The notes under the pieces: generated by a model | The model's database searches: none | What the model was told of the DNA's origin: nothing | The model's input: only the letters and a program-made list of their open reading frames with translations | DNA from: Vicia villosa | Taxonomy: Eukaryota; Streptophyta; Magnoliopsida; Fabales; Fabaceae | Reading direction: 5' to 3' | DNA: 64,000 bases | Assembly: GCF_029867415.1 (NCBI RefSeq) | Contig: NC_081186.1 | Coordinates: 29,949,915 to 30,013,914, forward strand | In this document: in pieces, positions 1-9,649 of the stretch | Position numbering within the stretch: position 1 is the stretch's first letter | Layout: the number at the start of each line of letters is the position of its first letter | Made by a program: the position numbers and the translations under genes

Positions 1-437
1 ATTGTCGACCAGGTGAAATTGGTGACTGTAGACCTTGAATTGAAGTGAAATGCCTTATGGATATTTTCATATGAGCTATTTGAAGATGATTGATGCCTTT
101 GGGTGATGCCCTGGAGCTTTCTAGGGTTTCCCAAATGTGATCCCTGATTTTAGTCCTTGATGGGGCTCAAAACCTTAGACTGGTGAAGTAAGCAAACTTG
201 GGTTCAAGTGATGGGTGTCTAATCAATCATAGGTGAATAGAATGAAGTTTTTGAATCCTATGTTTGTGTTAGAGACCATCCCTTTTATTGACTGATCCTT
301 TGCCTGAGCTCCTTTGTTTCTGAACACCCTCGATTAAGCACCAGATGAACAAGTGATTGTTCTGAGCATCTGTTTTGATTCTGATGAAAATCCTGAAAGT
401 ATGACATCTCAGGGGGGGTCAAAATTAGGGTATGACA
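1..437 (-). repeat. 3' LTR of the Ogre-like element (U3 start only)
   Basis: Matches 19713-20149 base for base in length (constant offset 19712) with about 10 substitutions. The element-sense 5' end is at 437; the rest of the LTR lies left of the window. Confidence 0.92.
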
Positions 438-984
438 GATGCCCCTATTTAAGTTTCTTTCAACTGGAGGGAGAGAGATTGATATCTCGATCTCTCCTGA
501 GTGAAAGAGACTTAAATACCAAAGAATCCCGAATTTTGGGCGCTCCTGAGATGTTGTAGTGATACTAAAATCCTTGTGCATGACTTGATCCCGTCGTCGC
601 ATTCTACGGGGGATAGGGAGACAAAACTCCTGTCAAAATGTGTTATGCGGATTCTGGTGTATGGATGGCAATGTAACATGCGCAATCCATCTTCTATGAC
701 TATGTGTTGATACTTAGAAAAAGGTAACCAACTTCCCTTTGTTTCGGATGTCCTATCGCGAAACGGGTCTTGGTTATGATTTTGGACGATATCTCAGATA
801 AAGAGAAAAATCTCCAAAGGTTTGTTTCCTTGTCAAACTTCTCACCAGCGTCCGTTGGAGAGATGCCATTTGACGGATGACAAGAAACTGTATCATACCT
901 TTTTTCAATGTGACGTCTTCGAAGGGATGCCATATGATCGTGCGTCCTTTTGATGAGCTAATGACTTTGCTTGAAAGTGGACGA
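438..984 (-). other. Polypurine tract and distal 3' UTR of the Ogre-like element
   Basis: Immediately inside the 3' LTR the minus strand reads a purine-rich AAATAGGGGCATC, the likely second-strand primer (about 438-450). The rest has no convincing ORF. It contains diverged hairpin words, such as GTTTCG and CGAAAC arms around 735-763, that resemble the array that follows. Confidence 0.6.
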
Positions 985-2870
985 ACTGTTTTCGGGACGA
1001 AAACTGCCATTCATCGACTTGTGCTGGGGGGATTAACAAATTGTTTTCTACTAGGAAAACTGCCATTTGTCAATTGTGCTGAGGAATCTGAACTATCTTT
1101 TTTTTTGAAGAAGACGACTGCCATTCATTGACTCCGCTGGGAACTTAACAAACTGTTTTCCTAGGAGGAAAACTGCCATTTGTCGACCCTAATAGGGATA
1201 AAACATCTCGGAAGCAGACAAACTGTTTCTTGCGAAGAAACTGCCATTTGTCGATTCCTTGGGTATTAAACAGACAAACTGTCTTTCCCCGGGAAAGACT
1301 GCCATTTGCCAATCGCTAGGGGAACAAAATGTCTTCTGCTGAAAAAGACTGCCATTTGTTGACCCTGCTGTGAATCCTTAAGCGGAACGAACTGTCTTCT
1401 GCGAAAGAGACTGCCATTCGTCGACCCGGCTTAGGAAAAGAAAGTGAGCAATCTGTCTTCTGCTGAAAGAGACTGCCATTTGCTGACTTTGCTGAGGAGT
1501 CTTTAAGCGAAACGAACTGTCTTCGTAAAGAAGGCTGCCATTCGTTACCCGCTCAAAAAAAGTGAGTGAACAGTCTTCTGTTGAAAGAGACTGCCATTCG
1601 CTCAGCTTTAATAAAGAATCCTGAAACGAACTGTCCTCGTGAAGAAGACTGCCTTTCGTTATCTCCACTCGGGAGAAAGTGAGCAAACTGTCTTCTGTTG
1701 AAAGAGACTGCCATATGCTGACTTTGAATAAAGAATTCTTAAACGAACTGTCTTCATGAAGAAGACTGCCATTCGTTATCTCTAGGGGAACAAACTATCT
1801 TTTGTTGAAAGAGACTGCCATTTGCCAACCCTTTTGAGAAATCCTTAAGCGGAACGAACTGTCTTCTGTGAAAGAGACTGCCATTCGTTGACCTGGCTTA
1901 GGAAAAAGTGAACAAACTGTCTTCTATTGAAAGAGACTGCCATTTGCTGACTTTGAATAAAGAATTCTTAAACGAATTGTCTTCATGAAGAAGATTGCCA
2001 TTCGTTATCTCTAGGGGAACAAACTGTCTTCTGTTGAAAGAGACTGCCATTTGCCAACCCTTTTGAGAAATCCTTAAGCGGAACGAACTGTCTTTTGTGA
2101 AAGAGACTGCCATTCGTTTACCTGGCTTAGGAAAAAGTGAGCAAACTGTCTTCTATTGAAAGAGACTGCCATTTGCTGACTTTGAATAAAGAATTCTTAA
2201 CCGAACTGTCTTCATGAAGAAGACTACCATTCGTTATCTCTAGGGGAACAAACTATCTTCTATTGAAAGAGACTGCCATTTGCCAACCCTTTTGAGAAAT
2301 CCTTAAGCGGAACGAACCGTCTTCTGTGAAAGAGACTACCATTCGTTACCCGGCTTAGAAAAAAGTGAGCAAACTGTTTTTTGTTGAAAGAGACTGCATT
2401 TGCTGACTTTAAATAAAGAATTCTTAAACGAACTGTCTTCATGAAGAAGACTGCCATCCGTTATCTCTAGGGGAACAAACTGTCTTCTATTGAAAGAGAC
2501 TGCCATTTGCCAACCCTTTTGAGAAATCCTTAAGAGGAACGATCTGTCTTCTGTAAAAGAGACTGCCATTCGTTGACCTGGCTTAGGAAAAAGTGAGCAA
2601 ACTGTCTTCTATTGAAAGAGACTGCCATTGGCTGACTTTGAATAAAGAATTCTTAAACGAACTGTCTTCATGAAGAAGACTGCCACTCGTTATCTCTAGT
2701 GGGGAGATTCGAAAGTGGACAAACTATCTTCCGGAGAAGATTGCCAACTATCATCCTGCTGAGAAAGTCCAAAAGTGGACAAACTATCTTCCGGAGAAGA
2801 TTGCCATCTATCGACCTGTTGGGGATAACAACAGTAGTGAACAAACTATCTCTTTGAGGGAGATTACTGC
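985..2870 (-). repeat. Tandem hairpin array in the Ogre 3' UTR
   Basis: About 30 units of roughly 50-65 bp. Each unit (plus-strand reading) has an outer arm, the constant CT, an inner arm, a short loop, the inner complement, the constant TGCCA, then the outer complement. Arms differ between units but stay complementary. Inner pairs include GTTTTCG/CGAAAAC (988-1004), GTTTTCCT/AGGAAAAC (1155-1173), GTTTCTT/AAGAAAC (1225-1241), GTCTTTCCC/GGGAAAGAC (1281-1299), GTCTTC/GAAGAC (near 1750) and ATCTTC/GAAGAT (near 2728). Outer pairs include GACAAA/TTTGTC, AGCAAA/TTTGCT and AACGAA/TTCGTT. From about 1600 to 2700 four neighbouring units form a higher-order repeat of about 229 bp. Short minus-strand ORFs across the array are by-products of the periodicity. 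Ogre 3' UTRs are known sources of satellite repeats. Confidence 0.9.
1781..2700. repeat. 229-bp higher-order tandem repeat, four periods
   Basis: The word TCTAGGGGAA recurs at 1781, 2010 and 2239, and its start TCTAG again at 2466 and 2695, giving periods of 229, 229, 227 and 229 bp. Each period holds four hairpin units of different subtype in fixed order. This is the layout of a young higher-order satellite amplified from an older monomer array. Confidence 0.88.
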
Positions 2871-3909
2871 TTGCTGACATGCTGGTGAATCCTTGCGTAT
2901 GAACCGTCATCGAAGAGGAAGGTTCTTTCATGACTTGCAGGGGAAGCTCGAGTATATGCCTCAGTGACCCGGGCACGAACATGATCAAAGCCTATCTATG
3001 CTATGCTAATTATGCAGTTATGATGTGTGCAGTGTGCATGAATATTATGATGATTATAAAATGTAAAGTGAATGTGAATGGAATTGTCGCGGATGTGAAA
3101 TCCTGTGATACGACTTGAATCTTTGTTGATCAGAAGATGTCTTCTTCTTGCATTTTGTACTTTGCATTCTGTTGGGGATATCGGGTTACCAGTTGTCCGC
3201 TGTTTTGAGTGATATGAATTGAAGTGAAGATCCGTCATCGGGAGATGTTCGCAGAGCGATCTCATGGGGAAATTTGTTCCCGGAGTCTCAACCGTTTTCG
3301 GAGCATCTGTTTGCATTCTTCCTATTGTTTGTAATCTTCAGAAAGAAATTTCACCTTTACTTTTGCGAGTAAATTCATTTTATTTTATGAAAACATTTGT
3401 TTCAAGAAAATGACTGTTTAAACTTAATACGCATTTTAAGAAACTGAATAAGACTCGATTGCAAAGAAAAGGCACCAAGCTCAAATTATTATTTATGGAA
3501 TGGTAATCAGCCAAATGCTTGATCCCATAGAGTATTTACAAAGTTGGAAATTGGTAATTTTCAGGAAAAGAGCTGCGATGAAACGTGACGACCGTTATCT
3601 TTCCTTTCCACTTTGAATTGCGCTGCATGCGTGCTTCGTAGAAGATGACCTACTGATGATGAATACTCCGCTATGGATTTCGAATGATCAAGTTTGTCCT
3701 AAACACAGTTACTTGCCATATATCCCTAACTTTTGCGTAAACTAGCCCTTTCGGGTTTTAAGTCTACCGGAATTGATTATATATATTTTTTTTATGTCTC
3801 TAACTTTTGCCTGAATCGCCCTTTCGGGTTTTTGATCCACCGAGACGCTCTTTTTTGCCTAAGTCGCTCTTTGCGAGTTTTCAACTTAGCGAGCTGTTCT
3901 TTTGTTTAT
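2871..3909 (-). other. Proximal 3' UTR of the Ogre-like element
   Basis: No coding signal seen. Near the end (3733-3905) a short phrase repeats about three times, with the hairpin arms changing from CCC/GGG (3748-3757 and 3821-3830) to CTC/GAG (3867-3877) around a CTTTC or TTTGC loop, followed by a T-rich run. Confidence 0.55.
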
Positions 3910-4425
3910 TTAGGCGAAGTATTTCTTGACTGCGTCGACGTTCACAGGACGGGTGAATTCTTCTCCATCCATAGTCGTGAGTATTAAGGCTCCTCCTGAG
4001 AAAGCTCTCTTAACCACGTATGGGCCGTCATAATTGGGAGTCCATTTCCCTCTCGAATCTGTAAGAAAAGATTGAATCTTTTTGAGCATAAGGTCGCCTC
4101 TTTGATTCTGCAAGGTCGAACCTTTTTGTCGAAAGCTTTCTTCATTCTTTGTTGATATAGTTGTCCGTGGCATAAAGTTGTCATACGCTTATCTTCGATT
4201 AAGTTCAACTCATCGAATTTGCTTTGACACCACTCGGCTTCTGTTAATTTTGCCTCCATCAAAACTCTCATTGATGGGATCTCAACCTCTATGGGTAGGA
4301 CTACCTCCATGCCATATACAAGGGAGAAAGGAGTTGCTCCAGTCGAAGTACGTACAGATGTACGGTAACCTATGAAGAGCAAACGGGAGCATTTCATGCC
4401 AATCTTTGTAAGTGATGACCATCTT
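3910..4425 (-). pseudogene. pol: Ogre-like integrase C-terminal part, frameshifted
   Basis: Continuation of integrase after the stop at 4426. The reading frame shifts near 4375 and returns to the original frame near 4110-4170, so the product is split between two overlapping open stretches (3984-4397 and 3910-4173). Visible sequence includes SLVYGMEVVLP, the family pattern after the DDE domain, and near the end GKWTPNYDGPYVVKRAF and TRPVNVDAVKKYFA before a stop at 3910, the usual carboxyl end of Tat/Ogre integrases. With two compensating frameshifts and an upstream nonsense codon this part cannot be translated with the rest of pol. Confidence 0.8.
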
Positions 4426-5349
4426 CTAAATGATTTTCGTGATGTTTTTGTTAGCTCCTTCTATAGCTCCATTCATCTTTGGTCTGTAAGGATATGAGTT
4501 GTGATGTTCAATCTTGAATTCTTCACAAAGTTCCTTCATCATTTTGTTATTCAAATTTGACCCATTGTCAGTGATTATCTTGCTAGGAATGCCGTAGCGA
4601 CAGATGATGTGATTCTTGATAAACCATGCAACAACTTGTCTTGTAACGTTTGCATACGAAGCTGCTTCGACCCACTTGGTGAAATAGTTTATGGCTACCA
4701 AGATGAAGCGATGTCCGTTGGACGCTTTTGGCTCGATCATTCCAATCATGTCGATTCCCCACATGGAGAAAGGCAAAGGGGAAGAGAGTATGTTGAGAAG
4801 AGATGGCGGCACGTGAATTCTATCAGCGTAGATCTGGCCTTTGTGACACCTCTTTGCATACTGGTAGCAATCTGACTCCATCGTCAGCCAATAATACCCT
4901 GCTCTCAGTATCTTCCTTGTCATGGTGTGTCCATTGGTGTGAGTACCAAAGGAACCTTCATGTATTTCTCTCATGAATATTTCTGCTTCTTTTCTGTCAA
5001 CGCATCTGAGCAGGACCATGTCGAAATTTCTCTTGTACAGAACATCTTCATTTAGGAAGAATCTGCCAGCTAACTTTCTCAAAGTTTTTCTATCTTTCTT
5101 TGATGCCCCAAGAGGGTACTCTTGCCTTTGAAGAAAGTTTTTGATGTCGTGATACCACGGTTTTTCGTCGATGATTGCTTCTACTGTGAAAACATGAGCG
5201 GGCCTATCCAGGCGCATAACATCGATCCGAGGAATGTCATTCCAATGATTTATCCTAATCATGGAAGAGAGTGTGGCTAATGCATCAGCCAAGTTATTTT
5301 CTTCACGAGGAATGTGATGAAAATCTACCCTGTCAAAGAATGGTAACAA
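4426..5349 (-). CDS. pol: Ogre-like RNase H end plus integrase (open segment)
   Basis: Same frame as the RT segment upstream, separated from it by one TGA at 5350. It begins inside the RNase H domain (HIPREENNLADALATL near residues 11-26) and runs into integrase. Integrase inserts the cDNA into the genome. Visible: the zinc-binding region, where HTNGH precedes CYQYAKRCHKGQ; the expected last cysteine of the HHCC set is glycine here. The catalytic core shows the three acidic positions: Asp in WGIDMIG, Asp in ITDNGSN, and Glu in GAIEGANKN. It ends at a TAG (4426-4428) just after the catalytic Glu helix. The lost zinc ligand and the stops at both ends make it non-functional. Confidence 0.85.
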   Translation of the reverse strand: MLPFFDRVDFHHIPREENNLADALATLSSMIRINHWNDIPRIDVMRLDRPAHVFTVEAIIDEKPWYHDIKNFLQRQEYPLGASKKDRKTLRKLAGRFFLNEDVLYKRNFDMVLLRCVDRKEAEIFMREIHEGSFGTHTNGHTMTRKILRAGYYWLTMESDCYQYAKRCHKGQIYADRIHVPPSLLNILSSPLPFSMWGIDMIGMIEPKASNGHRFILVAINYFTKWVEAASYANVTRQVVAWFIKNHIICRYGIPSKIITDNGSNLNNKMMKELCEEFKIEHHNSYPYRPKMNGAIEGANKNITKII

Positions 5350-7375
5350 TCATCTCGCGTAGTCTTTGTAAGGGATTAGCCCAGGTAGGCGTGTTTCCCA
5401 TTCTCCTTTGATTTGATTGATGACCAAAGCAGAATCTCCGTATACATCCAAGTGTTTGATTCTTAGATCCACGGCTTCTTCGAGACCCATGATGCAAGCT
5501 TCATATTCGGCCTCATTGTTTGTGCATTTGAAAGTTAATCTGGCAGTAAGTGGAATATGGGTACCTCGAGGGGTAACAATGATTGCCCCAATTCCTCGTC
5601 CATAAGCATTGACAGCCCCGTCAAAGATTAAGCCCCACTGGGATCCTATCTCAGGTCCTTCGTCTGGTAGTGGCTCGTCGTAGTCTTTCATCTTGAGGTA
5701 CATGACGTCCTCGTCCGGAAAGTCGAAACTGGTTGATTCATGACCATTGAGTGGGTGGTGAGCTAGGTGCTCAGCTAGGATACTTCCTTTCACGGCTTTT
5801 TGTGCGTGATACTCAATGTCGTATTCTGATAACAACATCTGCCAACGGGCAATTCTCCCAGTTAAGGCAGGCTTCTCAGAGATGTACTTGATCGGATCCA
5901 TATGGGAGATCAAACAAGTAGTATGTTGAATCATGTACTGGCGGAGACGCTTGGCAGCCCAGGCCAAAGCACAACAGGTTTTCTCGAGCATGGAGTAGCG
6001 GGATTCACAGTCAGTGAATTTCTTGCTCAGGTAGTAGATGGCATGCTCTTTTCTTCTCGTCTCGTCTTGCTGTCCAAGGACACAACCCATTGAGTCTTCT
6101 AAGACGGTTAAGTACATTATCAAAGGTCTTCCTTCCACTGGAGGAGACAGGATGGGTGGTTCGAGCAAATATTCCTTAATGCCGTCGAACGCTTTCTGAC
6201 AATCGTCTGTCCAGACGCAACTCTGATTTTTCCGTAGAAGTTTGAAAATTGGAGCACAAGTTGCTGTCATGAGATATATGAATCTTGAGATGTAGTTCAG
6301 ACGTCCAAGAAATCCTCTAACTTGTTTCTCGGTTCTAGGCGAAGGCATTTCTTGAATTTCCTTGACTTTGTCCGGATCCACTTCAATTCCTCGTTTGCTG
6401 ACGATGAAACCAAGGAGTTTTCCTGAGTAGACACCAAAGGTACACTTATTGGGATTCAGGCGAAGCTGAAACTTCTGTAAGCGTTGAAATAACTTTGTCG
6501 GATTTTGTATGTGATTTTCCTCATTTTCTGATTTGGCAATCATGTCATCCACATAGACTTCCACTTCCTTATGCATCATGTCGTGGAAAAGTGTAGTCAT
6601 GGCTCTTTGATATGTTGCCCCTGCGTTCTTTAGTCCAAAAGGCATAACGCGGTAGCAGAACGTTCCCCAGGGGGTGATGAAAGCTGTTTTCTCCATGTCT
6701 TCAGGTGCCATCTTGATTTGGTTGTATCCTGAAAATCCGTCCATGAATGAGAAAACTTTGGATTTTGCTGTACTGTCAACCAACATGTCAACATGTGGTA
6801 AAGGAAAATCATCCTTAGGGCTAGCTTTGTTCAAATCTCTGTAGTCGACGCACATGCGGACCTTTCCGTCTTTTTTAGGAACGGGAACAATGTTAGCTAA
6901 CCACTGAGGGTATTCTGAAGTGACGAGGAAACCAACGTTGATTTGCTTTTGAACTTCCTCTTTGATTTTCATAGCCATCTCCGGATGAGTCCTTCTCAAT
7001 TTTTGCTTGACCGGAGGGCACTCTGCTTTTAATGGTAAGTGATGCTCCACTATACTGGTATCCAACCCTGGCATATCCTGATAAGACCAAGCGAAGACAT
7101 CTGAGAATTCTCTGAGTAGCTGTATCAAACTCTCTCTGATCTCTGAACTGAGCGAAGCTCCAATCTTAACCTCTTTTCTGTTTCCATCGGAACCAAGGTT
7201 AATGATCTCTAGAGGCTCATTGTGTGGCTGAATGGCCTCTTCCTTTTGTTGAAGTAACCGTGAAATTTCCTTTGATATTTCTTTGTCTTCTTCTTCCTCT
7301 GCCTCGAATACAAGAAACCCAAAGCTTGGAGAAGTCATACGATCGTACGTTTCAACGGGGTGTTTTATGATTAAT
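5350..7375 (-). CDS. pol: Ogre-like reverse transcriptase and RNase H
   Basis: Open from a likely splice acceptor (CAG at 7376-7378) through an ATG at 7338 to a TGA at 5350. It makes cDNA from the element RNA. In order: an acidic N-terminal region with EEEEDKE; the motif VFAWSYQDMPGLD near residue 88, typical of Tat/Ogre pol; RT with FLVTSEYPQWLANIVPVPKK, MCVDYRDLNKASPKDDFPLP, and the active site YVDDMIAKS near residue 265; then the RT connection and a RNase H start with IFDGAVNAYGRGIGA and NNEAEYEACIMGL. The TGA falls late in RNase H at a position where the family has Arg, so CGA to TGA is likely. The frame is open for 12 codons upstream of the ATG to the acceptor, which supports expression by splicing rather than from this ATG. 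Confidence 0.92.
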
Positions 7376-7699
7376 CTGCATATGTGTGATGAGATTTATT
7401 TAGACAACGAGGGAAGACTCGGTGTATGCAGTTAATGGAATTTTTGATGTTTTTTAAGGGTGTTTTTTAGGATTACCAATTTCCGAAAAAAAGAAAAGGG
7501 AAAAACTAACGAAGGAACAAAATGACATTTTTATTTATCAACAGTCATTTCTTGAAACAAAGACCCTATAAAACAAAACTCTATTGCTTTGGGCGAAGCA
7601 AAGAGGGACATTTTCCTAAGAAATAGTAAAATTCAAAGCCCTATGAAACATCTCTTCACCCTGGGCTATGGTGAGAGGACAAAATAACGGTGAAAGTTC
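7376..7699 (-). other. Intron-like gap between gag-pro and RT
   Basis: About 320 bp with several stops in all frames, between the end of the gag-pro frame (stop at 7700) and the RT frame. Ogre elements are known to splice an intron at this place. The minus strand shows a good acceptor, ATATGCAG then ATTA, at about 7376-7383. The broken copy at 48740-48770 has the matching GTGCAG then ATTA. I could not fix the donor; it may sit at or just before the stop at 7700. Confidence 0.6.
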
Positions 7700-8452
7700 C
7701 TACTTAGGAGTGCGAACAACAGTTGAAACTTCAACAGCTGTCCAATAGTGGCAAACCCCATTGTGCACTAAATAATCTGGCACCTTAGGCTTGAGTTGGC
7801 ATGTGGTAGGTCTTGATTTACCAACCACTGTCTTTGCAACACTCAGACGATCTTTTTCCGCTTCAGCAGACTGAGCGGTGTGAGCATACCCATTTCCGAG
7901 TGGAGTATGTCGGTTTTTCTTCTGAGGAAACTTCCAATCTTCTGAATGGAGAGACTCGTTGTCAGAGACACTTTCGAGATCATCCTCTTCTGTATTTTGG
8001 TCTTGCTCTTCTCCCAAGATAGCATTGACTAGGTATGTAAACTCTAGATCCGTAGCCTCGGAAGGTGACTTAGGGATATAATCCTCAATGATGACTTCAC
8101 CAGATGCTGATGATGAATAGCAAGGGTTATATATCTCTTTTGGCTGAGTAAGGTACTCATAATCAATGTTCCATCCCGTTGGAACAATGTTTTCAAGAGA
8201 GATTTTTGAACTTTCAGGAGCAGAGTATTTCACCATGTAGTCGAATTTTCCGCTTGGTTCTCCTAATGTGTCCCAGGTTTCTTCGGGGATAGGAGGAACT
8301 TCTTCTGATGAACCATGACTTCTGGTGGTGAAGCTGTTAGCAACTTCGTCACTGATTGGTTGAGTCTTACTTTCAGATCCCTTAGTTGGATAACAGCAAG
8401 GTGAATCAGACTCTGTTAGGGATATGTATCCTGCTTTGTGGAGATAGGATAA
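7700..8452 (-). CDS. Ogre gag-pro C-terminal extension
   Basis: Same frame as protease, separated from it by one TGA (8453-8455), and open for about 250 codons from 8452 to 7700. The best ATG is at 8236, but the natural product is probably the tail of the gag-pro polyprotein. It is acidic in the middle (EEDQDQNTEEDD-like stretches) and ends with HYWTAVEVSTVV, a phrase I recall from the equivalent place in legume Ogre polyproteins. No enzymatic motif is visible. Its job is unknown; the position suggests a linker between protease and the spliced RT exon. Confidence 0.7.
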   Translation of the reverse strand, partial: LSYLHKAGYISLTESDSPCCYPTKGSESKTQPISDEVANSFTTRSHGSSEEVPPIPEETWDTLGEPSGKFDYMVKYSAPESSKISLENIVPTGWNIDYEYLTQPKEIYNPCYSSSASGEVIIEDYIPKSPSEATDLEFTYLVNAILGEEQDQNTEEDDLESVSDNESLHSEDWKFPQKKNRHTPLGNGYAHTAQSAEAEKDRLSVAKTVVGKSRPTTCQLKPKVPDYLVHNGVCHYWTAVEVSTVVRTPK

Positions 8453-9649
8453 TCATTCCTCTTCATCGGTGTTTTCCGTATCGATGGTATTGACTGTTTG
8501 TTGAACAGGTTGAAGAAAACCTCCGCTGCGGAAAGTTTCTTGAATTGGAAGAACTACCACAATCCCTGGAATAGCCTTTGATGATGTTGGAAAGAATCCA
8601 ACTCCTGTTCTGGTTTTGTTGTTGGTAGGAATCTCAATGTGCCCCCAACCACTGGTAGTGCCATCCTTTACAACTTGGATTGCATCTTTGTAGGAAGAAA
8701 TAGACGCTACTTTCTCCTTTCCTTTTTCCTTATCCAAGGAAAGCGCTTGGAATTTAGTTCCAGCGACTTCTTTTGGTTCTATGTCGGAGAATGATGACAG
8801 GTTACTGACGATCAAAGCTTGTTCTCCACATATGGTTACCAATTTGTCATTTCTTATGAACTTCAGTTTCTGATGAAGTGTTGAAGTAATTGCCCCAGCT
8901 TCATGAATCCATGGGCGACCTAGCAAACAACTGTATTGTGCCGGGATATCCATAACTTGGAAAGTGATTTTGAACGTCTGAGGTCCAATAGTTATGGGAA
9001 GATCTACTTCTCCAAAAACTGACTTTCTTGATCCATCAAATGCTTTGATGATGACGTGACTATCTCTTAGCGGGTAATCTTCGAAAGATAATCTTGACAA
9101 TGTTGATTTGGGCATGATGTTGAGGGAGGATGTGTTGTCTATTAGGACTCCCGTGAGAACATCATTCATGCAGTCAACTGAGATGTGAAGTGGAAGATTA
9201 TGGTCAACTCCTTCTTCACGGAGATCTTCGTCGCAGAAACTCAGGTTAGTTCCCGCAGAAATGTTGGCAATGATACTGTTGAATTGTCCTACAGTAACAC
9301 TTGGTTCTACGAAAGCTTGTTCCAAAACTTTCTGTAGAGCTTCCCTATGAGCTTTAGAACTCAATAGCAAGGAAAGAACAGATATCCTAGACGGAGTATG
9401 TAGCAGCTGGTCTACAATGTTGTATTCACTCCTCTGGATTAACTTAAAGATCTCATCATTTTCTTTCGCTTGAACAGCATTTGTCGGATGATTGTCTTGC
9501 CTATGTGGTGCTTCTTCAGAAGGCTTTTCCACATTTTCTGTTGTTCTGTTGAAGACTCGTCCACTTTTGGTGACTCGACTAACATCAGCAATGTTGACAA
9601 CAGACGGTAATGGTATTTCCTTACCATTTTCAATGAATGTAGCGTTGTA
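8453..9649 (-). CDS. pro: Ogre-like aspartic protease region
   Basis: In frame with gag but divided from it by a TAG at 9650-9652. Retroviral-type aspartic protease would cut the polyprotein. The catalytic motif region reads GVLIDNTSSLNIMPKSTL (coded near 9100-9150). Active Ty3 proteases have Asp-Thr/Ser-Gly; legume Ogre relatives usually show DNG or DTG, so DNT lacks the essential glycine. Downstream are the flap-like GEVDLPITIGPQTFKITFQVMD and the family marker YSCLLGRPWIHEAGAI. The C-terminal part SSYKDAIQVVKDGTTSGWGH matches the second copy at 46250-46310. It ends in an acidic EEE run and TGA. Translation from the internal ATG at 9532 is unlikely to be meaningful. Confidence 0.87.
   Translation of the reverse strand, partial: YNATFIENGKEIPLPSVVNIADVSRVTKSGRVFNRTTENVEKPSEEAPHRQDNHPTNAVQAKENDEIFKLIQRSEYNIVDQLLHTPSRISVLSLLLSSKAHREALQKVLEQAFVEPSVTVGQFNSIIANISAGTNLSFCDEDLREEGVDHNLPLHISVDCMNDVLTGVLIDNTSSLNIMPKSTLSRLSFEDYPLRDSHVIIKAFDGSRKSVFGEVDLPITIGPQTFKITFQVMDIPAQYSCLLGRPWIHEAGAITSTLHQKLKFIRNDKLVTICGEQALIVSNLSSFSDIEPKEVAGTKFQALSLDKEKGKEKVASISSYKDAIQVVKDGTTSGWGHIEIPTNNKTRTGVGFFPTSSKAIPGIVVVLPIQETFRSGGFLQPVQQTVNTIDTENTDEEE

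Noticed and set aside
985..2870. CRISPR-like array of regular repeats
   Set aside because: Plant retrotransposon context, units are contiguous degenerate tandem copies without unique spacers, and no cas genes are present.
1378..2988. Series of short minus-strand ORFs with repeated MAVSF-type starts
   Set aside because: They follow the tandem repeat period and change frame with it; no conserved protein across periods.
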